From contig JAHFHC010000014.1 of assembly GCA_023247085.1 (NCBI GenBank), positions 1 to 23,003 on the forward strand: 23,003 bases of DNA, given 5' to 3'. This document shows positions 5,479 through 17,350 of the stretch, one piece after another. Numbering within the stretch: the first letter of the stretch is position 1; each line of letters begins with the position of its first letter. The notes beneath the pieces are model-generated. The model was not told the DNA's origin, made no database searches, and saw nothing but the letters and a program-made list of their open reading frames with translations. The DNA comes from Microcaldota archaeon (GTDB taxonomy: Archaea; Micrarchaeota; Micrarchaeia; Norongarragalinales; UBA8480). A program made the translations under genes and the position numbers.

Positions 5479-8295
5479 ATGGTTGAATTAATTTCATTAC
5501 TAGTAACCGGGTTAATATTTGCAATTCCGGGAGTTTTATTTTCCATTGGTTTTTTTTCAGGAACAAAATTCAAGCTACTAGATAAATTATTTGCAGGTAT
5601 ACTGATTGGCGCAGTTGTTGTCCCATTTCTAGCATTTATTGAACAATTAATTTTAGGATTCAGTTTTTCAGTTGGATTAGTGCTTGCCAACTCGCTGCTT
5701 TTCTTTTTAATTGGCTTATATCTTACGTATTCGCGTGGCTTTTTTGGTTTATCGCGTGTTCAAAATGTTTTGAAACAAGGCGAAGAGCAACTTCGCAGTC
5801 AACCACTTTACTTCCTTGCTCCTGTTTTACTCATTATAATTTTTGCATTTGCATTTTACTTTAGAACCGCTTTTTCGTTTATCACTAACTTTTTTGAATT
5901 TGACCCGTATTACTACGCTTCTTTAACTGAAACACTAGTTAGACATGGGAGTATACCGCTAACCAACGACTTAGCCTATTTTCCATTTCAAAAATTCCAC
6001 CATGAACCCGCCCTGGTTACCTTCATGACCGCTAGTTGGAATGTCGTGTACAATCTTCTAACTGGCTTAGCTTATGACAAAGGCACGTTAATCCTCATCA
6101 CTAACTTGTATCCCCCGCTTGTAGGCGCTTTACTTAGCGTAGTTGCTTATTGGTTACTAAAAGCACAGTACAATGAAACTGCAGGAATTGTAGGCGCAAT
6201 ATTCTTTGCATCTACCCCCATATTAATTCAAAAATTTGCATCAGGAGTAGCTGAATTACAACCCTGGGGTTTATTCTCCGCGGTTTTAATATTTTCAACT
6301 TACCTCCTTGCTTTAAAGTATAAACAATGGCAATTTACTGTCCTAGCTGGCTTTGCAACTGTTTTAGCAATGATAGGCGCTGAACTATTCATTTGGCCAA
6401 TTGGAATAATGAGCGCGTTTTTCACAATTCAAGCAATTGTTAATTTCTACGCAAACCACCATGATGAAAATTTCTTGATTGTTGCAGTTGCCTTTGCTTT
6501 GACAACCGTTATTGGCAATATACTTCACAATGCATATGGCGCTTCGGGCGTTCTTTCATTCGGCACAACCACTTTACTTGCAATTCTCAGCATGATGCCG
6601 GCAATTGTTTTTTATTTAATTGAAAGATTCAAATTACCTGAAAAATATCCAAGAAAAACCATTTTAGCTGCTATATTGCTGCTTGGATTTCTAGGATCGC
6701 TTCTTCCAGTTTTACCTAGCGGAACAAACGCGGCTTCGATTGCAAGTCAATTTATATCTGGAGCTTCAAGTTTTGCAGGTACAGGCAGCCCTTTAGGAAA
6801 AACAATTGCTGAAGAAACCGCAACTGGGTCTGGTGATTTGCCTGGCGCATTTGGCGTACTATCTCCTATAATTTTAATAGTTCTTGCAATTTTCTTAGCT
6901 TGGAGCGCAATTGAAAACCTATTAATTCGCAAGAAATACCGAGAAGCGGCAGTGCTTGTGCTTGGTGCATTAGCAATAGTGCTTTTCAGACAAGACATTG
7001 CAAATTTTCTATCAATTCTAGGCACTTCAATTAATTTCTCGCTATTTTCTGCTATTGGAAAACTTCTAGCTGCAAATGAATTATTCGCTTACTTGATAAT
7101 TTCAATTGTATCGGCTATAATTACGTTTATAACTTCAGAACCTGAAAACAGAAGTGAAGTTACTTTACTCACTGCGCTTATTCTTTATCCAATTGCATAT
7201 ATTGGGCTAAATAAAGTAAAATTCTTAGTTCACCTTTCACTTGCACTTGCACTTGGAGGCGGAGTATTAATTGGGGAAATTTCAACTCGGGGTAGATTCT
7301 TGCACAAGTTTTTCAAAGTTGAAGAAAAAATGGCTTTTAATTGGACGTTATATTTTGCCATTGTAATTGGATTTCTATTAGTAAGCGTACAAGTATTTGG
7401 ATTCCAAAATAGAGCGCCGGGGGCAATAAATTCAGCTCAAAGTTTACAAGGTTCACAAATTTCAGGCGATTGGCTTTCTGCAATGAATTGGCTTAGGGAC
7501 AACACTAATTACAATAACCCAATCTACCAAGCTAAGTGTAACCAAAAGTTTGGTTATGATTGTCGGGTAATAAGCTGGTGGGACTACGGGCACTGGACTA
7601 TTTTCCTTGGAGAGACAAAGTCCGTACTTGATCCTGGAAATAGTTACCCAAATTTTGACCAAGAAGTTGCATATGGCTTTGTAGACAATCAATCTGCATT
7701 TTTAAAGAGTATGGCGTATCACAACGCTTCACACGTTCTAGTGGACTACCAGCTGCTTGATAAGTGGGGTGCTTTGATGTTCTTATCTGGTTCCTGCCAA
7801 AAATACGCGGATAATTCAACAACCGTGTCTGGAATAACTTGTCCAAATGCAAGACAAATTGTTAACTGGCAAAATGGCGCAGGTAGAGATCCTTACGAGC
7901 TTGATTATTCGTTTGAAAGAATGGAAATAAAAGGTCAATGTCCGTTTTCTCAAGGATTATTACTCGCACAAAGTAGCTTTGGAGCCGTGTATTGTGCTTC
8001 TGACTCTCAAATAATTCCAGTTGACAAAAATGGTTTGCGCACCGATTTAGCTCGGACATATAAAGTTATTGACTTACGTAACCCGGTTGCAGAAGTTAAT
8101 GAAACTACCCATTATTTAATTCCAGTTTCTCAAACTGAATTTATCGACGTTAACCCGGATTTAAGAGTAATTGGCAGAGTAAGTAAAGCAATTAATTCAA
8201 CTTACATCCGATTATACGTTTTTGAAAATTTACCTGGCTTTAAACTAGCTTTCCGAAGTCCAAATGGAGAAGTTAAAATATTTGAAAAAGAGTGA
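5479..8295 (+). CDS. aglB: Oligosaccharyltransferase STT3/AglB
   Basis: This membrane enzyme transfers the finished lipid-linked glycan to Asn in Asn-X-Ser/Thr sequons outside the membrane. The 938-residue product has about a dozen hydrophobic segments, then a soluble C-terminal domain from about residue 640. Diagnostic sites are the first catalytic acidic motif EFDPYYY at residues 140-146 with a downstream HHEPAL loop, and the sequon-binding motif WWDYGHW at residues 700-706. I did not find a clear DK/MI motif. Start: GTG 5470 also opens the frame, but AGGTG at 5468-5472 makes a good ribosome binding site for ATG 5479, six bases on. The stop is 7 bases before ugd, so aglB, ugd and uxs probably form one transcription unit. 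Confidence 0.96.
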   Translation: MVELISLLVTGLIFAIPGVLFSIGFFSGTKFKLLDKLFAGILIGAVVVPFLAFIEQLILGFSFSVGLVLANSLLFFLIGLYLTYSRGFFGLSRVQNVLKQGEEQLRSQPLYFLAPVLLIIIFAFAFYFRTAFSFITNFFEFDPYYYASLTETLVRHGSIPLTNDLAYFPFQKFHHEPALVTFMTASWNVVYNLLTGLAYDKGTLILITNLYPPLVGALLSVVAYWLLKAQYNETAGIVGAIFFASTPILIQKFASGVAELQPWGLFSAVLIFSTYLLALKYKQWQFTVLAGFATVLAMIGAELFIWPIGIMSAFFTIQAIVNFYANHHDENFLIVAVAFALTTVIGNILHNAYGASGVLSFGTTTLLAILSMMPAIVFYLIERFKLPEKYPRKTILAAILLLGFLGSLLPVLPSGTNAASIASQFISGASSFAGTGSPLGKTIAEETATGSGDLPGAFGVLSPIILIVLAIFLAWSAIENLLIRKKYREAAVLVLGALAIVLFRQDIANFLSILGTSINFSLFSAIGKLLAANELFAYLIISIVSAIITFITSEPENRSEVTLLTALILYPIAYIGLNKVKFLVHLSLALALGGGVLIGEISTRGRFLHKFFKVEEKMAFNWTLYFAIVIGFLLVSVQVFGFQNRAPGAINSAQSLQGSQISGDWLSAMNWLRDNTNYNNPIYQAKCNQKFGYDCRVISWWDYGHWTIFLGETKSVLDPGNSYPNFDQEVAYGFVDNQSAFLKSMAYHNASHVLVDYQLLDKWGALMFLSGSCQKYADNSTTVSGITCPNARQIVNWQNGAGRDPYELDYSFERMEIKGQCPFSQGLLLAQSSFGAVYCASDSQIIPVDKNGLRTDLARTYKVIDLRNPVAEVNETTHYLIPVSQTEFIDVNPDLRVIGRVSKAINSTYIRLYVFENLPGFKLAFRSPNGEVKIFEKE

Positions 8296-8302
8296 GAACC
8301 TT

Positions 8303-10521
<2,219 letters not shown>

Positions 10522-10525
<4 letters not shown>

Positions 10526-11673
10526 CGTTTAACCAACTGCCTATAGGTTTTTTTTATTTCAGCTATATTCTTTCCAAGCTCAAATTTTTTCCATGCTAAT
10601 TCATTTCCATTTTTACCCATTACCATTGCCAAATGCTTATCAGACAATATGTTTGCAATTGCATTGCCAAGCGCTGCTGCATCATTTGACTTCACTAAAA
10701 ATCCAGTTTTTCCGTTTACAACTAATTCACGAGGGCCACCTAAATCAGATGCAACAACTGGTTTGCCCATTGCGCTTGCTTCAATAATCGGCCTAGCAAA
10801 ATGAGGTTTTGTAGATGGAAAAACAATTACATCTGCACATGCAATTAATTCATGCGGATCAAGCACAGATGGCATAAAAATAACATTTTCACTTAAGTTG
10901 TTCGCATCTATTTCTTTTTTCATTTCACGTTTTAAAAATCCAGTTCGATCCTTATCTTCACCTGCAACTATGCACGTAAAGTGTTTAATCTGCTTCTTCA
11001 CAAACTTTAATGATTTTATCAAAACGTGCGTGCCTTTCAAAGAAGAAATGCCCCCTAAATGCAAAATTACTGGCCCTTTTTGTAAATGCTTATAGCTTGT
11101 ACATTTTTTATCTTTATCAAAAACTTCAAAATCAACAAAATTATGCACCACTTTTATCTTAGTTGATGACTTTAGTTTAGAAGCATCATATTGAGAAATT
11201 GGAATAATTGCATCAGTAAACCAATCTATTAAATTGCGCAACATGATTTGCCTTAGGCCCAGTAATCCGCCAGCAAGTGGCTCTCGAATATGCATAACTA
11301 CTTTTTTACCAGCTAGTTTTGCAGCAATTGCAAGCGTTACTAAAGAAGAAGTGTTTAAATGAACTACGTCAGCATTGCTTTTTTGACACATCAAGTAAAA
11401 CTTTGCAAAGGAAATAGGTTGATAGAATAGCCTAAACCAAAACATTGGATTCAAGATGGAATAATTGCTTACTTCAGTATGACTTAAGTCAAGGATGCTG
11501 CTGTCAACGTCGCATTTTATTCCTTCGCGCTGAAATTTTTTTACGATTTCGCCATGATGAATAAATAGTACTTCGGGGGTAAATTCATCTCGAACACCGC
11601 GAATAGTGTAGAGTAAGCTTAACGGAGCTCCCCCAATTCCTTTACCATGATGTACATACAAAATTTTCGTCAT
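10522..11673 (-). CDS. GT4-family glycosyltransferase
   Basis: The 383-residue protein has the two-domain GT-B layout. The N-terminal domain has a Gly-rich loop GKGIGGAPLSLLYTI near residue 10 and VVHLNTSS and VVMHIREPL. The C-terminal domain has VILHLGGISSLKGTHVLIKSL, a pattern typical of the donor-binding part, then VIVFPSTKPHFARPIIEASAMGKPVVAS. In this last motif the first Glu of the usual E-x7-E is Pro, while the second Glu is kept; the PHFARPIIEA form recurs in a subset of GT4 enzymes. Donor and acceptor are unknown. The ATG lies 5 bases after the stop of the upstream GT (11679-12803), so the two are likely co-transcribed. Confidence 0.88.
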
Positions 11674-11678
11674 ATTCT

Positions 11679-12803
11679 TTACAGTATACTCTTGTATATT
11701 TCGAACATTTTATTTGCGAGTATCTCGTGAGTATAGCCTTTCAATATTCTTTGTCTCCCTTGTTTAGCTAACTGTTTGCAAAGAGTTTTATCTTGTACAA
11801 CTTGAATTATTTTAGCAGTTAAGTCGTCAGCGTCCCCTTCTTTAAATACTAGCCCTGCATCTCCTATTACGTTTGGAATTTCGCCGCAAGTTGACCCAAT
11901 GACTGGCACTTCACAAGCCATAGCTTCTATAACTACGTGGCCAAACTGTTCTTTCCACCATGGCACGGTTTTTGAAGGCAAGACAAACAAATCAAGCGCA
12001 TTCATATATTGTGGTACTTCGTCGTGAAGAACGCTGTCCATAAATATGGTTTGTTTTGCAATTCCAAGATCGTTTGCCAATTTTACGAGGTTTTCTTTTT
12101 CAGCACCGCGCCCGATTATCAAGAGTTTTACTGTTTTATCTTTCAATTTGCTAACCGCAGTTATCAAATCATCCGCGCCTTTTTCTTTCACCGTTCTACC
12201 AAAAAACCCAATACAAAACTCGTTTTTGATTCCGAGTTTTTTACGTATTACTTCTCTAGTTTTTAGATTTTTTGAAAAAGATACCGGATTAATTCCAAGT
12301 AAAGGCATAACTGTTATTTTGCCTGCGTATTGTTTTTCGCGCAAGATTCTTTCAGCATCTCGGTTTCCACAAATCGCAAAATCGGTATTCTTCAAATTGT
12401 ATTTTTCAATAGAGTTAAATGGAAAAGGATTTGCATAAGGGAGATTCATCCAAGTGAAGAAGCCCATTTTTGCGCGTCCACCTAAAAAAAGTTTATTCAT
12501 GCCTATAGCTTGAAAATACGCAACGGAGTTTGCTCCTTGATCAACTTCTATTATGTCCGGTTTGAGTTCATTTATCAGCATAGTAAGCTTTGGAAAATAG
12601 AAATATGCCTTTTCATGCCCATTAAGCACTGTTCGTGCCATGCAATGCTTTATTTCTGAATCTTCTGTTCCATCAAAAGTAAACAAGTCATCTTTCCAAT
12701 AGCTAGGTGTCAAAAGCGTTACATCTGCTTTTTTAGCTAAAAAGTGTAATTTGTCTCGGTTTATTGCAGGCACATATGTTTGGCCAACTATTAGTATTTT
12801 CAC
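11679..12803 (-). CDS. GT4-family glycosyltransferase
   Basis: The 374-residue GT-B protein begins MKILIVGQTYVPAINRDK and has FCIGFFGRTVKEKGADDLITA, VKLLIIGRGAEKENL and LDLFVLPSKTVPWWKEQFGHVVIEAMACEVPVIGS. The E-x7-E pair (EQFGHVVIE) is complete, so it is probably an active retaining transferase; substrate is not visible. The start is GTG at 12801-12803, supported by AGGTGA on the minus strand (12818 down to 12813), 9 bases upstream. It is the first gene of a two-gene minus-strand unit with the GT at 10522-11673 and is divergent from the GT at 12874. Confidence 0.9.
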   Translation of the reverse strand: MKILIVGQTYVPAINRDKLHFLAKKADVTLLTPSYWKDDLFTFDGTEDSEIKHCMARTVLNGHEKAYFYFPKLTMLINELKPDIIEVDQGANSVAYFQAIGMNKLFLGGRAKMGFFTWMNLPYANPFPFNSIEKYNLKNTDFAICGNRDAERILREKQYAGKITVMPLLGINPVSFSKNLKTREVIRKKLGIKNEFCIGFFGRTVKEKGADDLITAVSKLKDKTVKLLIIGRGAEKENLVKLANDLGIAKQTIFMDSVLHDEVPQYMNALDLFVLPSKTVPWWKEQFGHVVIEAMACEVPVIGSTCGEIPNVIGDAGLVFKEGDADDLTAKIIQVVQDKTLCKQLAKQGRQRILKGYTHEILANKMFEIYKSIL

Positions 12804-12846
12804 GAATTTTTTTCACCTTTAGAGAAAGATAGATAAACGTCGCGAG

Positions 12847-12854
12847 CATAAATA
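12847..12854 (+). promoter_or_regulatory. TATA-like element for the GT4 gene at 12874
   Basis: CATAAATA is centred about 23 bases before the ATG at 12874, a spacing expected for a leaderless archaeal transcript. No Shine-Dalgarno sequence lies between, which agrees with leaderless translation. Confidence 0.4.
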
Positions 12855-12873
12855 CCTTACAAGTTGAATTTAT

Positions 12874-14067
12874 ATGCGAGACTTATTTTTAACTATTGGT
12901 TTTCCACCAGATGTTGGTGGAATTCAACGCTTAATTTTTGAAGTAGCAAAGCGTTTCAAAAATCCGATAGTTGTAACGCGCTATTTTCCAAATGCTGACG
13001 AATTTGATGCAAAATTAAATGACTTTACTATTTATCGTAATTCTGCTAAACATGGTTTGCTATATAAAACCTTGTTTGTTGTATCTCCTTTTTTTGCTTG
13101 GTTTTTTGAAAATAAGAAAAATATTGACTTAGCATTTAAATCTAATGAAATTTCGCGAGTACATTGCGCACATATCTTTACTGCATTATCTGGCTTGTAC
13201 GCAAAATATAGGTATGGCGTTCCATATACTTTGATAGTACATTGCCAAGAAGTTTTCCCATTTTATTATCCCGGGTATAATCCACTTGCTTGGTTTCTTC
13301 GCAATTTAGTGCTAAAAAAAGCAGATCATATTTTTACAATAACAAATAAAATGGCAGATTACTTGGGACAAACCGTTGAGCGAAGTAAAATAACCGTGAT
13401 TCCCTTAGCCGCTGACCCTGAATTATTTAAACCAATGCCAAAAGACAAAGCACTTTTAAAAAAATACAACTTAGTTGGCAAAAAAGTGGTTCTTACAACT
13501 TCTCGTTTTGAACCATACAAAGGAATTGATAAAACACTTGAAGCTATTGCAAAAATAGGCGATCGTATTCCTGATTTAAAGTACTTGATTGTGGGTGATG
13601 GACCCGATAAAGCCAGATTGCATAAAATGGTTAGTGACTTAAACTTATCTTCAAAAGTTATTTTTACGGGGGGTGTTCCCGATTCTGATTTGCCTAAGCT
13701 TTACAACTTATGTGATGTCTATATCTTAGCCAATAGGGATCTTCCTTTAGACGGACAATTAGGGGGCTATGGGCTTGTACTTTTTGAAGCAAATGCTTGC
13801 GAGAAACCAGTTGTAGTTGGCAAAGCGCAGTATTTTGATGATGAAGTAATAGTCGGCAAAGGTGGTTTAATAGTTGACCCGCTTAATACTCAAGAAATTG
13901 CAGATGCTTTAATAAAAATATTAAATGATAAAGAATTTGCCAAGATGCTGGGGCGCATTGGAAGAAAACAAGTTTTAGAAAAAATGAATTATAATGAAAT
14001 GGCAAAAGTTATTCAAACCAGAATACGGCAAAATAAAATCGGAAATGCTAGTGACCAAGAATTATAA
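12874..14067 (+). CDS. GT4-family glycosyltransferase
   Basis: The 397-residue GT-B protein starts with IGFPPDVGGIQRLIFEVAKRF, the usual Gly-Gly-x-x-R acceptor-side loop of GT4 enzymes. It continues with FTITNKMADYL, ITVIPLAADPELFKP, VVLTTSRFEPYKGIDKTLEAI, LKYLIVGDGPDKARL, VIFTGGVPDSDLPKLYNLCDVYILA and GGYGLVLFEANACEKPVVVG. In the E-x7-E region the first position is Gly (GGYGLVLFE instead of the common EGFGxVxLE), a change at a donor-contacting site. Sugar donor and acceptor are unknown. It is 36 bases before gmd on the same strand, so a GDP-sugar made by Gmd is one possible donor (inference only). Confidence 0.9.
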   Translation: MRDLFLTIGFPPDVGGIQRLIFEVAKRFKNPIVVTRYFPNADEFDAKLNDFTIYRNSAKHGLLYKTLFVVSPFFAWFFENKKNIDLAFKSNEISRVHCAHIFTALSGLYAKYRYGVPYTLIVHCQEVFPFYYPGYNPLAWFLRNLVLKKADHIFTITNKMADYLGQTVERSKITVIPLAADPELFKPMPKDKALLKKYNLVGKKVVLTTSRFEPYKGIDKTLEAIAKIGDRIPDLKYLIVGDGPDKARLHKMVSDLNLSSKVIFTGGVPDSDLPKLYNLCDVYILANRDLPLDGQLGGYGLVLFEANACEKPVVVGKAQYFDDEVIVGKGGLIVDPLNTQEIADALIKILNDKEFAKMLGRIGRKQVLEKMNYNEMAKVIQTRIRQNKIGNASDQEL

Positions 14068-14103
14068 AGCTGGCTGCAACTAACTTTATTTGTTGAATAT
14101 ATT

Positions 14104-15087
14104 ATGACAAAAAGTGCACTTATAACTGGAATTACTGGCCAAGATGGCTCCTATTTATCCGAACTACTTCTTAAAAAAGGATACAAGGTATTCGGGCTAG
14201 AACGAAGACATAGCACAAAAAATACTTGGAGAATTGATCACATAAAGGACAAAATAGAGTTAATAGAAGGAGACTTAACTGATGAAACGTCTTTGCGTTC
14301 AGCAATTAAAACAAGTGAACCAGATGAAATTTACAATTTAGCGGCTCAATCTTCTGCAGTTGCCTCTTTTAAGCACCCCGTTTACACTGCAGAAGTTAAT
14401 GCAATTGGTACGCTTAAACTTTTAGAAGCTGTGCGCGCTTCAGGTGATTCAATTAAATTATATCAAGCGTCAACAAGCGACTTGTATGGAAAAATACAGC
14501 AAAAACCACAAAACGAGTTAACTCCCTTTCATCCAGTTACTCCCTATGGCGTTGCAAAATTGTTTGCATATTGGAGTATTGTAAACTATCGGGAAACGTA
14601 TGGTTTATTCGCAGTAAATGGGATTCTGTTTAACCACGAATCACCGCGTCGTGGTCTTGAATTTGTAAGTAGAAAAATAACAAACGCAGTTGCAAAAATT
14701 CATTTAGGCAAAAAGAAGGATGAACTAGTACTTGGAAATATAGATTCAAAGAAAGATTGGGGATTTTCAGGAGACTATGTGGAAGCAATGTGGTTACTAT
14801 TGCAGCATAAAGATCCGGTTGATTTAGTTATCGCAAGTGGACAACAGCATTCAGTGCGTGACATTTGTAAATACGCTTTTGAAGCGGTTGGAATTGAAAA
14901 TTGGGAGGCGCACGTTACTACCTCAAAAGAATTTATTCGACCAGCTGATGCAGATAATTTAGTTGGCGATGCAAGCAAAGCGCGTGAGTTACTCGGCTGG
15001 AAACCAAAAACAACTTTCAAACAACTCATAAAACTTATGGTTGACGTGGATATAGAATACGAAAAACAAGGTATTTCAAGAATCTAA
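14104..15087 (+). CDS. gmd: GDP-mannose 4,6-dehydratase
   Basis: The enzyme converts GDP-mannose to GDP-4-keto-6-deoxymannose, the branch point to GDP-fucose, GDP-rhamnose and related sugars. The 327 residues show the GMD pattern: [19 protein letters not shown] with the NADP-binding glycines, [35 protein letters not shown] with Tyr148 and Lys152, [17 protein letters not shown], and [21 protein letters not shown]. The active-site segment reads STSDLYG: Asp126 replaces the Glu of the usual STSELYG/STSEMFG, whose Glu acts as the base in the dehydration. No ribosome binding site is visible. No reductase for the keto product lies in the window. The stop overlaps the converging GT by 4 bases. Confidence 0.93.
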   Translation: MTKSALITGITGQDGSYLSELLLKKGYKVFGLERRHSTKNTWRIDHIKDKIELIEGDLTDETSLRSAIKTSEPDEIYNLAAQSSAVASFKHPVYTAEVNAIGTLKLLEAVRASGDSIKLYQASTSDLYGKIQQKPQNELTPFHPVTPYGVAKLFAYWSIVNYRETYGLFAVNGILFNHESPRRGLEFVSRKITNAVAKIHLGKKKDELVLGNIDSKKDWGFSGDYVEAMWLLLQHKDPVDLVIASGQQHSVRDICKYAFEAVGIENWEAHVTTSKEFIRPADADNLVGDASKARELLGWKPKTTFKQLIKLMVDVDIEYEKQGISRI

Positions 15088-16208
15088 ATCTCTAGTCTTT
15101 TTTCGTATATCTTGACTAATTCTTCTCCATATTTATTCCAAGAGTTTTTTGCAGCAGTGAGTTTTGCATTTTTACCCATTTGCCGCGCTTTTGATGGATT
15201 ATCACATAAAAATTGAAGCTTTTCTTGTATTGATTCGCTATTTTTAATTGGCACAATAAACCCATTTTTATCTTGTGCTATAATATCTTTTACTCCGGAG
15301 TTTTCGCTTACAATAACGGGTAAACCGTGCGCCATTGCTTCAGTTACTACCATTCCCCAGCCATCAGAAAGCGAAGGCAATACTAGGACAGACGAGCTTA
15401 GAAAAGCTTCTTCAAGCGCTGACCCAACTAGTTTTCGAACAAATTTAACATTATTCACTTTTTTCATTGGGAAATCGCTTTCGATTTTTCCAATAACAAG
15501 CAATTCGGCATTTTTACAGTTTAACTTACTAAATGCGTCGATCAAATAATGCAATCCTTTTGCAATACCCGTTCCGCCAATGAAAAGCACTCTGAATTTC
15601 TCGGGTTTTGGTTCTTTTTTAACCACTTGCGGTGCGCCATAAGGTAAACTGAATATCTTTTCGCGATATGACAGTTTATGTTTTATTAAAGAATCTGTAA
15701 CATAGCTTGACGGTGATAAAATGAAATCAGCTTCGCTATATTCACTATCTTGCTTTTTGATTGAAGTTTGATCTGGCCAATAGTAATGTTTTCCAAGCCG
15801 GTTATATTCTGCTTGAACAATTGCATTATACTCTTGCGCTGGAGCAGATCCGCGGTCTATGATGATTTTTGCAATACTTTTTTTCTTTAATTTTCGCATT
15901 GTATATAAGGAATAAACTGAAAAACCGTGAAAAATATCTATATCTTGCGATATTCTTGAAGCAACTGCTTTATCAAAAATGTCGTCGCTTAAAGAAGTTA
16001 TTTTTCTGCGTGCACGTTCAGAAAATGCAATTTGGCGTAATGCAGTTGAAATTAATGGAATCACGCGATAGCTGTGCACTTTGTCGTGGGGTATTTCTTT
16101 TGGAATAGCTGTTCCACTGTACAAGGTAAAGTCTACTTTAAGCCGATTGAGCTGTTTAGCTATTTCAATTGAGTGGAATCTTCCGCCAGAAGACAATGCA
16201 ATTTTCAT
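15084..16208 (-). CDS. GT4-family glycosyltransferase
   Basis: The 374-residue GT-B protein has [20 protein letters not shown] at the N-terminus, [16 protein letters not shown] in the middle, then [37 protein letters not shown] and [28 protein letters not shown]. The first acid of the E-x7-E pair is Asp (DGWGMVVTE), a conservative change. Specificity cannot be read from sequence. It sits between gmd (converging, 4-base stop overlap) and an NAD-dependent epimerase on its own strand, 80 bases upstream, with a TATA-like element in that gap. Confidence 0.9.
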   Translation of the reverse strand: MKIALSSGGRFHSIEIAKQLNRLKVDFTLYSGTAIPKEIPHDKVHSYRVIPLISTALRQIAFSERARRKITSLSDDIFDKAVASRISQDIDIFHGFSVYSLYTMRKLKKKSIAKIIIDRGSAPAQEYNAIVQAEYNRLGKHYYWPDQTSIKKQDSEYSEADFILSPSSYVTDSLIKHKLSYREKIFSLPYGAPQVVKKEPKPEKFRVLFIGGTGIAKGLHYLIDAFSKLNCKNAELLVIGKIESDFPMKKVNNVKFVRKLVGSALEEAFLSSSVLVLPSLSDGWGMVVTEAMAHGLPVIVSENSGVKDIIAQDKNGFIVPIKNSESIQEKLQFLCDNPSKARQMGKNAKLTAAKNSWNKYGEELVKIYEKRLEI

Positions 16209-16243
16209 GGTTCAATCTATTAAGAAGAAATTTGTTTGACTAA

Positions 16244-16252
16244 CTATAAAAA
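16244..16252 (-). promoter_or_regulatory. TATA-like element for the GT4 gene ending at 15084
   Basis: On the minus strand this reads TTTTTATAG, centred about 40 bases before the ATG at 16208, predicting a leader of roughly 13-15 bases. It suggests that this gene can be transcribed separately from the epimerase gene upstream. Confidence 0.35.
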
Positions 16253-16288
16253 CTGGTTGCGTGGTAGTTGGTAATACTAGTTATGGTT

Positions 16289-17269
16289 TTAAGGTAGTTT
16301 ATTGGTTTTGAAGTAATTTGTATACCAGTCTATAGATTGTTTTAGCCCTTGTTTTAATGCGGTTTTTGGTTCAAAACCTAAACTTCTGAGTTTAGTGATA
16401 TCTGGGCATCGTCTTGCAACTGAGCCTTTTGGAGCTGGATTAACCTTAATTTCAGTTTTATAGTTCATTAGTTTGTGAATATCTTTTGCAAAATCAATAA
16501 TGCTTACTTCAGTTTTATCGTTGCCAATGTGAATTGTTTCATTTGTTGCTTTTGACTCCATGACTAGTTGAGTTGCATGAACCGCATCGTCGACATAGCA
16601 AAATGCGCGAGTTTCTGTTCCACCATAAATGTTAAACGGGTTTTCGCATTTCAAAGTACGCACGATAAATTCAGGCATAACGTGATCAAAACCCATTCGT
16701 GGGCCGTATACATTGTGATAACGGATAATTACGAAATCTATTCCATAAGCTTTGCCGTAGTTTGCGAATAGTACTTCGCCGGCTAGTTTACTAGCCGCAT
16801 AAGACCAGCGGGGGTTATATACGTCTTCAATTGTAAGTGGAATATCTTCTGAAGTTGGTATTTTGCCACCAAATTTGCTGATTGTGCTGGCATAAGCTTC
16901 GCTTGAAGAGGAAAATAATATTTTTCCTTTTTTTAATTGCACGAACCAATCAAGTAAGTTAATCGTGCATAATATGTTTGTTCTGCTTACGTGCGCGGGT
17001 TTATCGTAAAAGTTTTTTGTTCCTTGTACAGCGGCTAAGTGATAAACGTAATCAAAATTTGTGCCTAGTTTTGCAAGTTCTTCTGGCTTTGTTAAATCAC
17101 ACTGTACGAATTCAACGTTTGGCTTTTTAAGAAAAGTTTTTAGTTCATTGTCCATTTTACCGCGTGAAAGATTATCGCATACCACAACAGAATAACCCGA
17201 AACAGCAAGTTGTTTACATAATGCAAAGCCAATAAACCCGGCACCACCAGTAACTAATGCGCGTTTCAT
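16289..17269 (-). CDS. NAD-dependent nucleotide-sugar epimerase/dehydratase (extended SDR)
   Basis: The 326-residue protein has the NAD-binding TGGAGFIG (residues 7-14), VCDNLSRG, YHLAAVQGT, the active-site SSSSEAY (120-126), SYAASK with Tyr157 and Lys161, RYHNVYGPRM, FCYVDDAV and VARRCPDITKLRSLGFEP. The full Ser/Tyr/Lys set is present. It resembles the UDP-glucose 4-epimerase / UDP-glucuronate decarboxylase / dTDP-glucose dehydratase-like superfamily, and the reaction cannot be fixed from sequence. Its neighbour at 17351-18655, an 81-base gap away on the same strand, is a UDP-HexNAc dehydrogenase-like enzyme, so a UDP-HexNAc or UDP-uronate substrate is a reasonable guess. Confidence 0.88.
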   Translation of the reverse strand: MKRALVTGGAGFIGFALCKQLAVSGYSVVVCDNLSRGKMDNELKTFLKKPNVEFVQCDLTKPEELAKLGTNFDYVYHLAAVQGTKNFYDKPAHVSRTNILCTINLLDWFVQLKKGKILFSSSSEAYASTISKFGGKIPTSEDIPLTIEDVYNPRWSYAASKLAGEVLFANYGKAYGIDFVIIRYHNVYGPRMGFDHVMPEFIVRTLKCENPFNIYGGTETRAFCYVDDAVHATQLVMESKATNETIHIGNDKTEVSIIDFAKDIHKLMNYKTEIKVNPAPKGSVARRCPDITKLRSLGFEPKTALKQGLKQSIDWYTNYFKTNKLP

Positions 17270-17350
17270 AAACTATTTTCAACTCCGTAACATCTTGCGG
17301 TCTACTTGAACTTTTTAAGCTCCAATTATTTGTTTGATCTATAATATGAC

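Noticed and set aside
12046-12438. 130-codon plus-strand open frame inside the minus-strand GT4 gene
   Set aside because: It is antisense to the donor-binding domain of a clear glycosyltransferase, and its Phe/Ser/Pro-rich composition is typical of a shadow frame.
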